Shown: positions 9,044 to 19,051 of the stretch, in pieces
Layout of the letters: each line of letters begins with the position of its first letter
How positions within the stretch are numbered: position 1 is the first letter of the stretch
Origin: ChocPot-Mid sp043804925
GTDB taxonomy: Bacteria > Bacteroidota > Ignavibacteria > Kapaibacteriales > UBA2268
Direction: 5' to 3'
DNA: 58,164 bases
NCBI GenBank assembly: GCA_043804925.1
Contig: JAZDIP010000009.1
Span: forward strand, 1 to 58,164
Made by a program: the position numbers and the translations under genes
The notes under the pieces: generated by a model
Told to the model about the DNA's origin: nothing
What the model saw: the letters and a program-made list of their open reading frames with translations, nothing else
Databases searched by the model: none

Positions 9044-9568
9044 TTAATTGTTTTTTAATGCATCCAGTATAATTGATTCTATCTTAGTTGATTTGTCCCG
9101 AGCTGAATAATAATTAAAAGTGTCAAGGATAGAATACACAAATTCTCCTGATTTGAGCAGGTGCACCTGTGGTAGCTTAGTTATTGTCAATTTATCTTCA
9201 AAAGGATGCTTAGAAGTAACTCCACCCATAGAATAAATATCATAAAATTCCTGATTGACCATTGCTATTTCGAGAACTTTCGCTAAATCAGCAGGCTCTC
9301 TCACTAATTCCCTGCAAGAACACGACGGTTCTATGAATATTACAAACTTATGTACGTTGGTATCAAATGCTGCAGTAATCTCTTGGGTGATAATAGTATC
9401 GGGTTTGTACAAAGTCCAATAAGCGTTGAACCATTCATAACCAACCGTATTTTTTAATTCTGCTACTGTCAACTTCACTGCGTTTTGTGGAGGAGTAACA
9501 GGATCCTGGCAAGACGTTAAAGCAATATTTAAAATTACTGCAAAAAGCAAAATCCTTGCATTAGTCAT
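9044..9568 (-). CDS. Thioredoxin-like lipoprotein with a CxC motif
   Basis: The start at 9568 has AGGAG 6 bases upstream. Residues 1-20 are a lipoprotein signal with lipobox LTSC. The mature part contains HKFVIFIEPSCSCREL (beta strand followed by Cys-Ser-Cys) and, later, KLPQVHLLKSGEFVYS, which looks like the cis-proline loop and central strands of a thioredoxin fold. The active site would be CxC in place of CxxC. Function is unknown; an envelope thiol/disulfide role is inference. It lies upstream of ftsH on the same strand with a 131-base gap. Confidence 0.6.
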   Translation of the reverse strand: MTNARILLFAVILNIALTSCQDPVTPPQNAVKLTVAELKNTVGYEWFNAYWTLYKPDTIITQEITAAFDTNVHKFVIFIEPSCSCRELVREPADLAKVLEIAMVNQEFYDIYSMGGVTSKHPFEDKLTITKLPQVHLLKSGEFVYSILDTFNYYSARDKSTKIESIILDALKNN

Positions 9569-10446
9569 TGAAATCTCCTGCATCAATTTTATAAAATCAT
9601 TAAATATTCAAATATCGTAAACGTTAAGAATCTAAATTTATTGAGTAGGAACAGATAGTTTGATTTATTGACCTTGAGTAATTTGTTTTAGAAAATTGTT
9701 AAATCATATAAATACAAAGTCCACCAAGAATACTCGTAGAAATCAGAGATAAGAATAATATAATATTTGACAGGATAAAACCATGTTTATTTCTGTTTGT
9801 AACCATAAACCATAACTTTCTCAAATTTACCTAATATGAATACCATTAAATTCAAGAGGTCTTTGTTTTTTTAGTAATCTTTGCATCATACCACTTATCA
9901 TTGATTTTTTACTTTTTTGACTTCTTTCAAAAATTGAATCAAATCCATCGGTGAATACCTGTTGTTTAATTTCTTCAGTTTCAACAATTGCAGGATTTGA
10001 TAATACCAAAGGAGTGTAATATAGTTAATAAACATCCGTGCCTCCGATACAAGTTTATCCCATGGAAGTATTCGACTTAACTTAAACCATCGTTTATGTA
10101 TCTAATTTGAGTTGAAACGGTGTCTGGAATTCCTCTATACTTATCTGGTTTTGACTATGGTATTTTATTATATTTTTTTTCCTAAAATTCACATCTTTTG
10201 TGTGCAATTGATGAAATCACATACATTATTACAAATAAATATATCCACTGTCGTTAACTTTTGGAACACAAAATGCCATGCCCTATTTTGGTTGCATATT
10301 GTAAATACTTCATGCTTGAAGTATCTTCACAAAAAATGTTAAGATAGCTATTCTTACTTAGATTATCATCAATTTCATATCAACTCGGACTTATTAAATT
10401 ATAATAAATTTCCCGGTGCCGGTCATAGCTACAGCCAACTTAAAAT
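9569..10446. other. Gene-poor region, ~880 bases, with a possible gene relic
   Basis: No convincing gene. On the minus strand 9827-10027 stays open for ~65 codons (containing TPLVLSNPAIVETEEI and ending KKQRPLEFNGIHIR), but it has no good start or ribosome site and I do not recognise it; it may be the end of a decayed gene. The plus-strand frame at 10112-10342 is low-complexity and rejected. Confidence 0.4.
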
Positions 10447-11769
10447 CTATTCCTTTTTCTCTTCCTTTTCAAATAACAGCTTCATATTTTCCGTTTTCAA
10501 TCTTGCCTTTAACCACGAGATGATTTTTTGCTTTTCGTCAATCGTAAAATCCTTTTCAGATGATAATGATACAATTTTTGTTTGTAATGGATAAATTAAA
10601 GTGTCATGAAATAAACCTGCTTCGGCAAAAGAACAAGTCGATATTTCAGGAAAAATTGTCTGCAATTCATTTAATAATTCTTTCCCAATGAAAACCCGTT
10701 TTGAAACGCTGTCTCTTTGTCTGTCTTTTTCGTCAAGCAATTGTTTTAATCGTCCTATCTCACTTTTTAAATGTTCCTTTTCTGACATTTCAGTTTTGAT
10801 ATCGGAGTAGGAAAAACCTTGTTCGATGATAACTTCTGCATTTTCAAGATTGAAATTTTTTGTTTTTTGTTTAATCAAAATTTTCTCTTTGCTTGTGATT
10901 GTATTACCGGCATAAATAAGTGTAATGCTTTTTTCATCAGCATTAACCTCGGATTTCATTAAATAATTGCCTTCGATAAAACTCACATCTTTTGTAAAAT
11001 TATTTGCATTTTCAATAAATTTTTCCTTTTGAACTAACTGATACCCAAAATATATACTAGGAATTAAAATTATTGTGATTATTACCGAAACAAGTCTTGC
11101 TACTTTTTTCTTCTTTTGGTCATCAACAACAGTTCTAATCGGGAATTTGAATATTTGCGAAAAAGCAACCGATGAAATTGCAATGAAAACGGTATTGATG
11201 GTAAATAAATATATTGCTCCGAAAAAGAAATTGAGTTGTGCTGTAGCCAATCCGTAACCTGCAGTACAAAGTGGAGGCATAAGTGCTGTAGCGATAGCAA
11301 CACCCGGTATCACATTTCCTTTTTTCTTACTGCTTATAGCAACTATACCTGCAAGACCGCCAAACAAGGCAATCATTACATCGTATATTGTTGGAGAAGT
11401 TCTTGCAAGTAATTCTGAATGTGCAGTGGAAACAGGGCTTATTGCGAAGTAGGTAGTTGAAGCAAGTAAACTTGCCAATACTGCAAAAGTGAAATTTTTA
11501 ACGGCTCTTCTAAATAACGGGAAATTGTATGTAGCTATGCTATATCCCATACCGTTGATTGGTCCCATTAATGGAGATATAAGCATTGCGCCTATTATTA
11601 CTGCAGTTGAATTTATATTTAAACCAACTGAAGCAACAACAATAGCAAAGACTAAAATCCAAAGATTTGTTCCTCGGAAAATTGAGTCTTTCTCGATAGT
11701 CTCATGAATTGTGTCGAAATCCTCGAGTTCGCTGTCGAGATTTAGCAAATGTAAAATTTTTCTGAGCAT
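10447..11769 (-). CDS. DUF389 family integral membrane protein
   Basis: The N-terminal half has the DUF389 hallmarks: NINSTAVIIGAMLISPLMGP, the AIATALMPPLCTAGYGLA segment, and five to six membrane helices. The C-terminal half (from ~residue 240) is soluble and includes a coiled coil (SEKEHLKSEIGRLKQLLDEK) followed by a mixed domain, longer than in minimal family members. The family's function is unsettled; transport or stress roles have been suggested. I chose the start at 11769 (MLRKILHLL) because GGGAG lies 5 bases upstream; an ATG four codons earlier is possible. A Bacteroidota-type promoter sits just upstream. Confidence 0.85.
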   Translation of the reverse strand: MLRKILHLLNLDSELEDFDTIHETIEKDSIFRGTNLWILVFAIVVASVGLNINSTAVIIGAMLISPLMGPINGMGYSIATYNFPLFRRAVKNFTFAVLASLLASTTYFAISPVSTAHSELLARTSPTIYDVMIALFGGLAGIVAISSKKKGNVIPGVAIATALMPPLCTAGYGLATAQLNFFFGAIYLFTINTVFIAISSVAFSQIFKFPIRTVVDDQKKKKVARLVSVIITIILIPSIYFGYQLVQKEKFIENANNFTKDVSFIEGNYLMKSEVNADEKSITLIYAGNTITSKEKILIKQKTKNFNLENAEVIIEQGFSYSDIKTEMSEKEHLKSEIGRLKQLLDEKDRQRDSVSKRVFIGKELLNELQTIFPEISTCSFAEAGLFHDTLIYPLQTKIVSLSSEKDFTIDEKQKIISWLKARLKTENMKLLFEKEEKKE

Positions 11770-11800
11770 ATTTACTCCCATTTTCTCAATAATATGATAG

Positions 11801-11829
11801 CAAATATAATAAAATTTTCATAATCTCAA
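11801..11829 (-). promoter_or_regulatory. Bacteroidota-type promoter for the DUF389 gene
   Basis: On the minus strand TATATTTG (11808-11801) fits the -7 consensus TAnnTTTG, and TTG (11829-11827) lies 18 bases upstream as a -33 element. The -7 box is about 31 bases before the start codon at 11769. Confidence 0.5.
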
Positions 11830-11876
11830 TCCACAGGGAGCCAATAGCTGATTTTCAATGCAGTAGTGATATTCAA

Positions 11877-13496
11877 TTATATACATTTAATAAACTTCCC
11901 GTTCTCAATTCTTTCACCAATCCGGATTGTATAATAATAAATACCAGCGGGTAGATTACTTACTTCAAAAGTTGCTTGATGTCTGCCCGTATTAATGGAT
12001 CCTTCGTCAACGGTTGTAATGATATTTCCTAAATTATTAAAAATATTTATTTTGACATTTGATGGTACAGCAAGATTATAACTTAATGTTATCGAATTTA
12101 TAAATGGATTCGGGAAAGTATTTATCGAAAAATCATTATCAACATTAATCACAGCAGAAGTAGTTTTTTTCCAGATTATATCCAATTTATAACTACTAAA
12201 GCCAAAATTATTTCCATATGAGTCTTCAAATGAATATTCCAATAATCCTTCAATTTCCATCCATTCTTCATTTTGCCACATTTCAGGAAGCCAATTAGTT
12301 AAATTACCTTCCGAATCGTAAGTATTGGAATAACGTAATTCGTTTATCCACCCTCCATAATCCCATTTTTCAGATAACCATGTAAGTTGATTTCCATTTG
12401 CATCGTAGGTGTTAGTATATCGTAAATCAAATACCCATTCGTTGTTATCCCATTTTTCGGATATTCATGTAAGTTGATTTCCGTTCGAATCGTAGGTGTT
12501 AGTATATCGTAAATCAAATACCCATTCTTCGTTTTTCCATCTTTCAGTTATCCAAGTAAGTTGATTACCGTCCTCGTCGTATGTGTAGCCATATCTTTCA
12601 TAATTTACCCAATCATTGTTAGTCCAAAACTCGTATAAATATGTAAGGCAATTACCATCCATGCCGTAGCTGTATGAAAGTCTCCATTTAATCATCCATT
12701 CATTGTCTTTCCATATCTCGAATAACTCAGTTAAGTTATTTCCATCCAAGTCGTAAGTGTAAGTTTTCCTTTCAATATTTATCCAATCATTATTTTTCCA
12801 ATCTTCATATAAATTTGTTAGGCGATTGCCATTTGCATCATAGGTATATGTATATTTCGAGGAATTTATCCAATCATCGTTTTTCCAACTTTGAGTTAAC
12901 CATGTGATTTGGTTGCCTCCTTCGTCGTAAGTAAATGAAGATTTTCTAATCTTTATCCATTCTTCATTACTCCAACTTTCATATAACTCAGAAAGGAGAT
13001 TGCCATTTTCATTATAAGTGTAGGTATATTTTCTTAACTTTACCCAGTCTTGAATCCATTCTTCAGATAAATATGTAGCAAGATTGCCATTCGCATAATA
13101 AGTGTATGTGAATCTCGTAGAATTTACCCAAATGTTGCCAATCCAGTCAAGCCGTTTAATTGTCGTTGCAGTTAATATTTGTTTGTTTTCATTGTAAGTA
13201 TATGAATGTTTTTCATCATTACCGGAAACACTCCACTTGTATTCTTTATATACGAAGACGCTTTCAACAAGATAGTCTTTGCTTTGAATTTCATTACGCT
13301 TCTTCAAAAATCTTGATTCGTTGTTTTCAAAAGTATTAATAGTTTTGAATCCGGTAGGGAATTGATAATTACTAACATTAATTTCTGAAAAAGGTTTTGG
13401 GGTGTTAATACTATTAACTTTTTCATCAAAAGCATAAGAAGAAACTATGTTAGAAATTACAAAAAGTAATGCAATGATAGTAATTTGTATTTTCAT
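11877..13496 (-). pseudogene. YD-repeat-like secreted protein with T9SS signal, interrupted by one in-frame TGA
   Basis: A signal peptide (MKIQITIIALLFVISNIVSSYA) is followed by about ten tandem 29-residue units of the form YTYDxNGNxLTxLxExWxNxxWI. These resemble simplified RHS/YD repeats. The protein closes with a T9SS domain (INTFPNPFINSITLSYN...GIYYYTIRIGER). A TGA at 12467-12465 falls where neighbouring units have the Trp of NQLTWLSE: TGG has become TGA. The frame is open on both sides, so this is one gene with a single nonsense change (or a base-call error or readthrough), not two genes. The unit carrying the stop (around 12390-12490) is nearly identical at DNA level to its neighbour, indicating recent duplication. 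Without readthrough the product would lack its sorting domain. Confidence 0.75.
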
Positions 13497-13643
13497 ATTT
13501 CATTCCCAAGAATTATTTTGTAAAATAAAAATTCCATTATATAAAATTATAAATTTATACTATAATTTCAAAATATTTATATTATCGTTACATAGGCAAT
13601 TAAAAATAGCTACTTACCAAAATTACTTTTTCTTGTTGCTATC

Positions 13644-16280
13644 TCAATCAACCGGCAACCAATAGCTCACTTTCAGTGCGATGGAATTTACTCCTTTTGC
13701 TGAATAAGAATCCATTAATGTATTTAAATCTACTTTACCCGTTAGGTTATCGTAATTTGATTTGTTTTGCTGCCATACAAGATAAACGGTGCTTCCGGGA
13801 ATATACTCCCAGCGAAGAACCAGATTGCTTCTGAATGAAAGATAATTGAAATCAGGATTGTCGAAAGTAAATATATTAGCTCCGTCATGTACGAGATATT
13901 TATTGCCAAATTTGTTAATTGTTGTCCATTCTTCACCGTAATATTTCAAATCATGTGTTCCGGCTTCGGCTAATTCACCGAAATGGAAATAATCCCCATT
14001 TGCTACGAATGGCTCAACATAGTACTCAAGAGTAAAATCGCTTGTGAATGCCATGTTCAACCTGAATCTTGTTAATAATGTATATCGTTTTATTTCGGAG
14101 AATATGTATCTTGTATCATAAGTAGAGCCGCCATTACCCGATATGGTTGTAACATATTGCCTTGGATTAACACTTGACATAAATGTCGGTTCTATCGAAA
14201 ATTCAAGCCGCCCAATAGTTTTCAGAGTGAATTTGGCTAACGTAGTGAAATCCCAACCATCAGGTTTATTTTGATTAGCTTCAACATAGAAAGTAATTTG
14301 ATTATTCGCCGACCAGTCGCTGTTGTATTGAAGCATTGCACCCCTTGAGTCATAAGTTGCCATCAATGGACCTCCGCGTGTAATGCTATTGCTAAGACCC
14401 TGTAATTCGTACCAGCTGCCAATAGCAAAAGTTGAGCGGTCATGAAATGTAGAATTAGCAATTAAAGCCAAATTCTTTGTGAGATAGTTTCCCCCAAAGT
14501 CCCATGTATTGTTGACACTGAATTTTATTCCGTAATCATAAAAGAAATTTCCCGGAACATTTTCCCTGTACTTGACTGCCGCACCTGAATAAATTTCATC
14601 ACCAGCGTAAAGTTGCCCTATGTCATTCAGTTCCAAACCCGGTGTTTCAAAACTGCCGAGTAATTCCCAAAGCCAATGCTTGCCTGCAATCTTGCTAAGC
14701 TTCAGCAAACCTGCAAATCCTGACATATCTGTTGCATTACTGTCTATCTTAACATGTTCAGCATCCGGTCTTTGAAAATAATGTGAACTATGTCTTTGCA
14801 AGTTTAAAAGTGCTTCCTTTTCGCCCTGAACATAACTGAATCCCAAATGACCATCAAGCTGATATGTTGCACTATCGAATCTGTAAAGCCAATCGAAATC
14901 ACAGCTTGTTGCATTTTTTAAATAGACGGATGATAAATTATCATCTTTTGAAATATCCCGATAAACATTAGTTAGTAAAAAACCAACAGAAGAAACATCT
15001 TGTCCAAATTCCTGTTTTAATCTTACAACACTATAATTCGAAAGGGGGTTCATAAGTGTTTCACTTGTTGAATCATTATCAAAAAAAAGATATTTACCGT
15101 ACTCTTTACCTGTTAGTGCAGTTAAAGCACCGAGCGACAAACCGGTTGATGTTCTGCCTGTGATTTTTGCAGCACCGAGTATATTTGAGTTTTGTGGAAC
15201 GTCCACGACATCTCCCTGAATTGTACCTCTGGGAGCTTGTCCGATTCTTCTGGAATAAAAGAATGATTCACTGTAACCCTGTAAAAGCCCCTTTCCTTCA
15301 ATAAAAAATGGTCTCTTTTCCTCATAAAAAGTTTCATAAGCCGTTAGGTTAACAACTGCGGGGTCAGCTTCCACCTGACCGAAGTCCGGATTGATAGTAG
15401 CATCAATTGAAAAGTCAGGACCTAAACCCATTTTGAAATCAAGTCCGATTCTGCCTTTATAATCAAGTTCACTTGAAAACGGATTATTTTTATCATAGTT
15501 GGGATTATATAGAGCATTTCCTGCGACATAAGGCAAAATTTCTATTCTGCTTGACGGCTCAATATTTTTTATTCCTACAAGTGAACCCATTTTTGAAGAC
15601 CAGCCGGCTTCATTTTTTGGAATCAACACCCAATAAACATCTTCCCTAAGTGACGGTATCCACCAGTTGATATTCAATCCCCAAACCTGCTCTTCAATGT
15701 CATTAAACCTTAATTGAGAAAATGGAATCCTCAACTCGGTATGCCAGCAATCACCATTTATTCGTGCTTGTCCTTCCCAAACCGGGTCAAAAGAATAATC
15801 TCTGTCGTATTCATTATCTGCCCCATGATAATAATCGAATCTCACATTTGATGCAGTAAGTCCGAATGTATAAGCTGTTCTTTTATCTTTATAGGAATCG
15901 AGTGAAATAATAATTCTTTCCGAATTTCCTGATTGGTCTCTTCTGCTGACAGTTGCACGAATTTCTTTATCGGTATTGTGTAGCATTGCCGCACCAATGT
16001 ATATGTATTCATCATCGTAAAGAAATCTGACTTCAATTACTCCGCTTGGTTTTTGTCCTTCCTTAGGATCTTTTTGCAGGAAGTCATCCACGGGAGTTGC
16101 AGTATTCCATATCTCGTCAATCATATCCCCGTCAATAACGGGTGGAACACCTGAAATCCTTTTAGCTTGAGCGATTTTAGATTTTGTGGGTGGCTCTGCC
16201 GGTTCAGGATTAATTTGAGCGGACAAATTCTGAACTGACAAATATGCTAAAACAACAAATAAACAAAACCTCATAAACAC
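13644..16280 (-). CDS. DUF5916 outer-membrane protein with CBM9-like N-terminal domain
   Basis: 878 residues with a signal peptide (ends LSVQNLSAQ). Residues about 35-230 form a family-9-carbohydrate-binding-like/DOMON-type sandwich (PPVIDGDMIDEIWNTATPVDDF, then FLYDDEYIYIGAAM and WHTELRIPFSQLRF). From ~250 onward is the DUF5916 part, starting PDFSIDATINPDFGQVEADPA and FFIEGKGLLQ, followed by amphipathic beta strands that suggest an outer-membrane barrel. Function of the family is not established. The gene stands alone, divergent from the PASTA gene. Confidence 0.88.
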   Translation of the reverse strand: MFMRFCLFVVLAYLSVQNLSAQINPEPAEPPTKSKIAQAKRISGVPPVIDGDMIDEIWNTATPVDDFLQKDPKEGQKPSGVIEVRFLYDDEYIYIGAAMLHNTDKEIRATVSRRDQSGNSERIIISLDSYKDKRTAYTFGLTASNVRFDYYHGADNEYDRDYSFDPVWEGQARINGDCWHTELRIPFSQLRFNDIEEQVWGLNINWWIPSLREDVYWVLIPKNEAGWSSKMGSLVGIKNIEPSSRIEILPYVAGNALYNPNYDKNNPFSSELDYKGRIGLDFKMGLGPDFSIDATINPDFGQVEADPAVVNLTAYETFYEEKRPFFIEGKGLLQGYSESFFYSRRIGQAPRGTIQGDVVDVPQNSNILGAAKITGRTSTGLSLGALTALTGKEYGKYLFFDNDSTSETLMNPLSNYSVVRLKQEFGQDVSSVGFLLTNVYRDISKDDNLSSVYLKNATSCDFDWLYRFDSATYQLDGHLGFSYVQGEKEALLNLQRHSSHYFQRPDAEHVKIDSNATDMSGFAGLLKLSKIAGKHWLWELLGSFETPGLELNDIGQLYAGDEIYSGAAVKYRENVPGNFFYDYGIKFSVNNTWDFGGNYLTKNLALIANSTFHDRSTFAIGSWYELQGLSNSITRGGPLMATYDSRGAMLQYNSDWSANNQITFYVEANQNKPDGWDFTTLAKFTLKTIGRLEFSIEPTFMSSVNPRQYVTTISGNGGSTYDTRYIFSEIKRYTLLTRFRLNMAFTSDFTLEYYVEPFVANGDYFHFGELAEAGTHDLKYYGEEWTTINKFGNKYLVHDGANIFTFDNPDFNYLSFRSNLVLRWEYIPGSTVYLVWQQNKSNYDNLTGKVDLNTLMDSYSAKGVNSIALKVSYWLPVD

Positions 16281-16493
16281 ATTTCAATATTCTTACATTT
16301 TAATGGAATACGAAAATATTAAGAAAAAGTTTAATTTCGTTTGAATTTTTGTTTTAGAATTTGGCAGAAGAGCGTAACATTAATTATATTATATACATGA
16401 AGGAAATTATTTGAAATGAATTTTTAAAATTATTATTTTAAATTCTTTTTTCATATTTTGTATATTATATATTATGGATAATATTATAAAATT

Positions 16494-17249
16494 ATGGAAA
16501 TTGATAAAGAAAAGTTAAAAGAGTATCTGCCACATGCTTATATTTTCGGAGGATTCTGTTTATCCCTGCTGATTATTTTTATTGTTATTGATTCCATTAT
16601 TTTGCCCTCGATGATTCACAATGTGGATAAAGTTCAAGTTCCTGATGTTACCGGCATGCCGCTTTATGAGGCAAAAGCTCAACTTGAAAGGTTGGACTTG
16701 AAATATCATATTTTTACAGAACAACACAACGATGAGTTTCCCGAAAACTATGTAATCAATCAAAATCCGAAACCATATAGAATTGTAAAGAGTGGGAGGC
16801 ATATAAATTTAACCATAAGCAAAGGTGGTGAACCTGTAACAATGCCAAATATTATGTTTAAACCACTTAGATTTGCAAGAGTAAACTTGATGGAAAGAGG
16901 TTTATACATAGGTAATATAGAATATGTCTTTAGTGATTCCATAGGTGTTGATACTGTTGTAAGCCAGAGTATCCGACCCGGCAGAACAATTACTTTTGGC
17001 ACCTATGTTAATCTCGTTGTAAGCAAGGGTTTGGAAGCAGAAATAGAAGTTCCGAATCTTACCGGAAAAACCATCGCAGAAGTTGAGGAAATTCTTGAAT
17101 CTGCAGATTTGCAATTAGGAAACATATCGAACACTTATGATGAGATTTATGCTGCGACTTATTTAAGGAATACAGTCGTAGGGCAGTTTCCACCACCTGG
17201 AAATATTGTTATTAAACAAACAAAAGTTGATATAACTTTTTTTAGGTAA
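16494..17249 (+). CDS. Membrane-anchored protein with three PASTA domains
   Basis: 251 residues: a short cytoplasmic N-terminus, one membrane helix (residues ~13-38), then three PASTA repeats at about 48-112 (VQVPDVTGMPLYEAKAQL), 113-180 (VTMPNIMFKPLRFARVNL) and 181-251 (IEVPNLTGKTIAEVEEIL). PASTA domains bind peptidoglycan fragments or beta-lactams in penicillin-binding proteins and Ser/Thr kinases; here no kinase or transpeptidase is attached. A role at the cell wall is inference. The upstream region is AT-rich with no strong ribosome site. It converges on scpB. Confidence 0.88.
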   Translation: MEIDKEKLKEYLPHAYIFGGFCLSLLIIFIVIDSIILPSMIHNVDKVQVPDVTGMPLYEAKAQLERLDLKYHIFTEQHNDEFPENYVINQNPKPYRIVKSGRHINLTISKGGEPVTMPNIMFKPLRFARVNLMERGLYIGNIEYVFSDSIGVDTVVSQSIRPGRTITFGTYVNLVVSKGLEAEIEVPNLTGKTIAEVEEILESADLQLGNISNTYDEIYAATYLRNTVVGQFPPPGNIVIKQTKVDITFFR

Positions 17250-17314
17250 ATTTATTTATTAACATTTTTATTGAAGAAATTAAGTAACTCAGAATTTCAA
17301 ATAGAAATATCAGC

Positions 17315-18235
17315 TTATACCATTTTCTCTGCTTCATCATTAGTAATTGAAAATTCATCATCCGATATTTCGTCTTCAATCTCATCTTCAGACATGCTCG
17401 GGTTGACATCTTGTTCTAATGGAATTTGCGAATCAAAATATTCTTCTTCTGTTTCGGAAAATTCATCAGATATATTTTGCAAACCATAAACTTGGTCTAT
17501 TTGCTCTTGAATTGCTTTTGCATTTTCTACGTCAGTGATATCAAGTGTTACTTCTATTTGCGAAGCATGTGCTGAATCGTCAGAAGCAATGTCTTCTATT
17601 TCTCTCAGCTTTGGAAGGTCTTCCAAACTTTTCAATCCAAACGTTTTTAGGAATAAAGGAGTCGTACCAAATAGCAATGGTTTTCCGAGAGCATCTTTTC
17701 TACCGACTATTTTAATAAAATTCTTTTCGAGAAGGGAATTGACTATTTCATTTGAGTTTACACCTCTAATCTGTTCGATTTCAGCTTTTGTTACTGGTTG
17801 TTTGTATGCAATTATTGATAGCGATTCCAAAGATGCCTGAGAAAATTTCCTTTTTGCTTTTGTCCGGGTTAACCTCTGCAAGAGTTCCCCATATTCGGGA
17901 CGTGTTGCAAATTGAAATCCACCTGCTATATTAATGATCTGAAAAGGTCTGTTGCATTCCACAAGGTCAATGTTTATTTCCGATATTAATTCCTGAAAAT
18001 ATGTAGGAGTAATATCATATCTTTTCATAATTTCCTGAGCAAAGGAAATTTGTATTGGCTTTTCTTCGTTGTTTTCATTCTCATCTTGGTCCAAATCCAA
18101 AGTGGCAATATTAACAATCAGCAAATCAAATAAATACTTTAAAGAAAGAGGTTCTTCTGCCGCAAAGAGAAGAACTTCAAGAGCCGACTTTTGCTCTTCA
18201 CGTGATAAATTTAAAAATGGCGGTTTAATTTCCAT
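17315..18235 (-). CDS. scpB: Segregation and condensation protein B
   Basis: Winged-helix partner of ScpA and SMC in chromosome condensation. Conserved parts are ALEVLLFAAEEPLSLKYL near the N-terminus, FQIINIAGGFQFATRPEY, the block LSQ/SQASLESLSIIAYKQPVTKAEIE followed by IRGVNSNEIVNSLLEK, and GRPLLFGTT-like GKPLLFGTTPLFLKTFGLKSLEDLP. At 306 residues it is longer than average owing to an acidic C-terminal tail (about 80 residues rich in Glu, Asp and Ser) and an acidic insert near residue 55. It follows scpA by 17 bases, so the two are co-transcribed. Confidence 0.93.
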   Translation of the reverse strand: MEIKPPFLNLSREEQKSALEVLLFAAEEPLSLKYLFDLLIVNIATLDLDQDENENNEEKPIQISFAQEIMKRYDITPTYFQELISEINIDLVECNRPFQIINIAGGFQFATRPEYGELLQRLTRTKAKRKFSQASLESLSIIAYKQPVTKAEIEQIRGVNSNEIVNSLLEKNFIKIVGRKDALGKPLLFGTTPLFLKTFGLKSLEDLPKLREIEDIASDDSAHASQIEVTLDITDVENAKAIQEQIDQVYGLQNISDEFSETEEEYFDSQIPLEQDVNPSMSEDEIEDEISDDEFSITNDEAEKMV

Positions 18236-18252
18236 AACAAATTTCTATTTTT

Positions 18253-19008
18253 TTAATTAGTTTCATAAGCTAAATCTGAATCGAAAACATTATCAGGTCT
18301 TTCCATAATTATAATATCATCATATAGAATATCCTGTGTAATAAAAATTAATTTGTCTTTTATCATCTCAAGTAAAGCAAGGAAAGTAACAAGAATATTC
18401 TTCCTGTTCTCATTTTTTACCAAACCAAAAAAACTTAGCCGTTTACTGATTTTCAATTTTTGAATAATCAAAGCAGTTTTTTCTTCGATAGATATTTTAT
18501 GAATGTTTACAATATGCTCGGTAATTGCACTTTCGGTTCTTTCGATTGCAATCTTAAATGCTCTTAGCAAATCGAATAATGTCGAGTTTTCGTAATAAAC
18601 ATCATCAGGATTCTCAGATTCAATCTTGCTGTCATCAAAAAGTTTTCTGTAGTAAACATAACGTTGATTGTCTGCCATACCGGATAAATCCCACGAAGCT
18701 TCCTTGAATTGTTTGTACTCAATTAATTTTTGAACTAAAATGGTTCGAGGGTCTTCTATCTCATCTCCATTCTCAGATTCTATTTTTGGTAAAAGCATTT
18801 GTGTTTTAATATACATCAGGGTTGTAACCATAACAAGAAATTCGCCGGCAAGTTCCAAATCGAAAAATCTCATCAAACGAATGTATTTTAGATATTCTTC
18901 AGTAATCCTTGCAATAGGAATATCATATATATTCAATTCATCGCGCTTAATAAAGTAAAGCAATAAATCAAATGGTCCTTCAAAATTTGGTAACCTTATC
19001 TTATACAT
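18253..19008 (-). CDS. scpA: Segregation and condensation protein A
   Basis: Kleisin subunit of the SMC-ScpAB complex. The N-terminal FEGPFDLLLYFIKRDELNIYDIPIARITEEYL is the family signature for binding the SMC neck; the central LELAGEFLVMVTTLMYIKTQMLLP and a C-terminal winged-helix segment (FLALLEMIKDKLIFITQ) complete it. 251 residues is typical. It lies between alr and scpB on the same strand. Confidence 0.94.
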   Translation of the reverse strand: MYKIRLPNFEGPFDLLLYFIKRDELNIYDIPIARITEEYLKYIRLMRFFDLELAGEFLVMVTTLMYIKTQMLLPKIESENGDEIEDPRTILVQKLIEYKQFKEASWDLSGMADNQRYVYYRKLFDDSKIESENPDDVYYENSTLFDLLRAFKIAIERTESAITEHIVNIHKISIEEKTALIIQKLKISKRLSFFGLVKNENRKNILVTFLALLEMIKDKLIFITQDILYDDIIIMERPDNVFDSDLAYETN

Positions 19009-19051
19009 TTCACCATAAAATAATTATTGTTAACATTAATTATATATATTA

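Noticed and set aside
10112..10342. 76-residue plus-strand frame in the 9.6-10.4 kb gap
   Set aside because: Low-complexity, Cys/His/Phe-rich translation of AT-rich DNA, no ribosome site, no recognisable domain.
12282..12467. Gap between two apparent genes (11877-12281 and 12465-13496)
   Set aside because: Translation shows the frame continues through; it is one interrupted gene, so no separate short gene is called.
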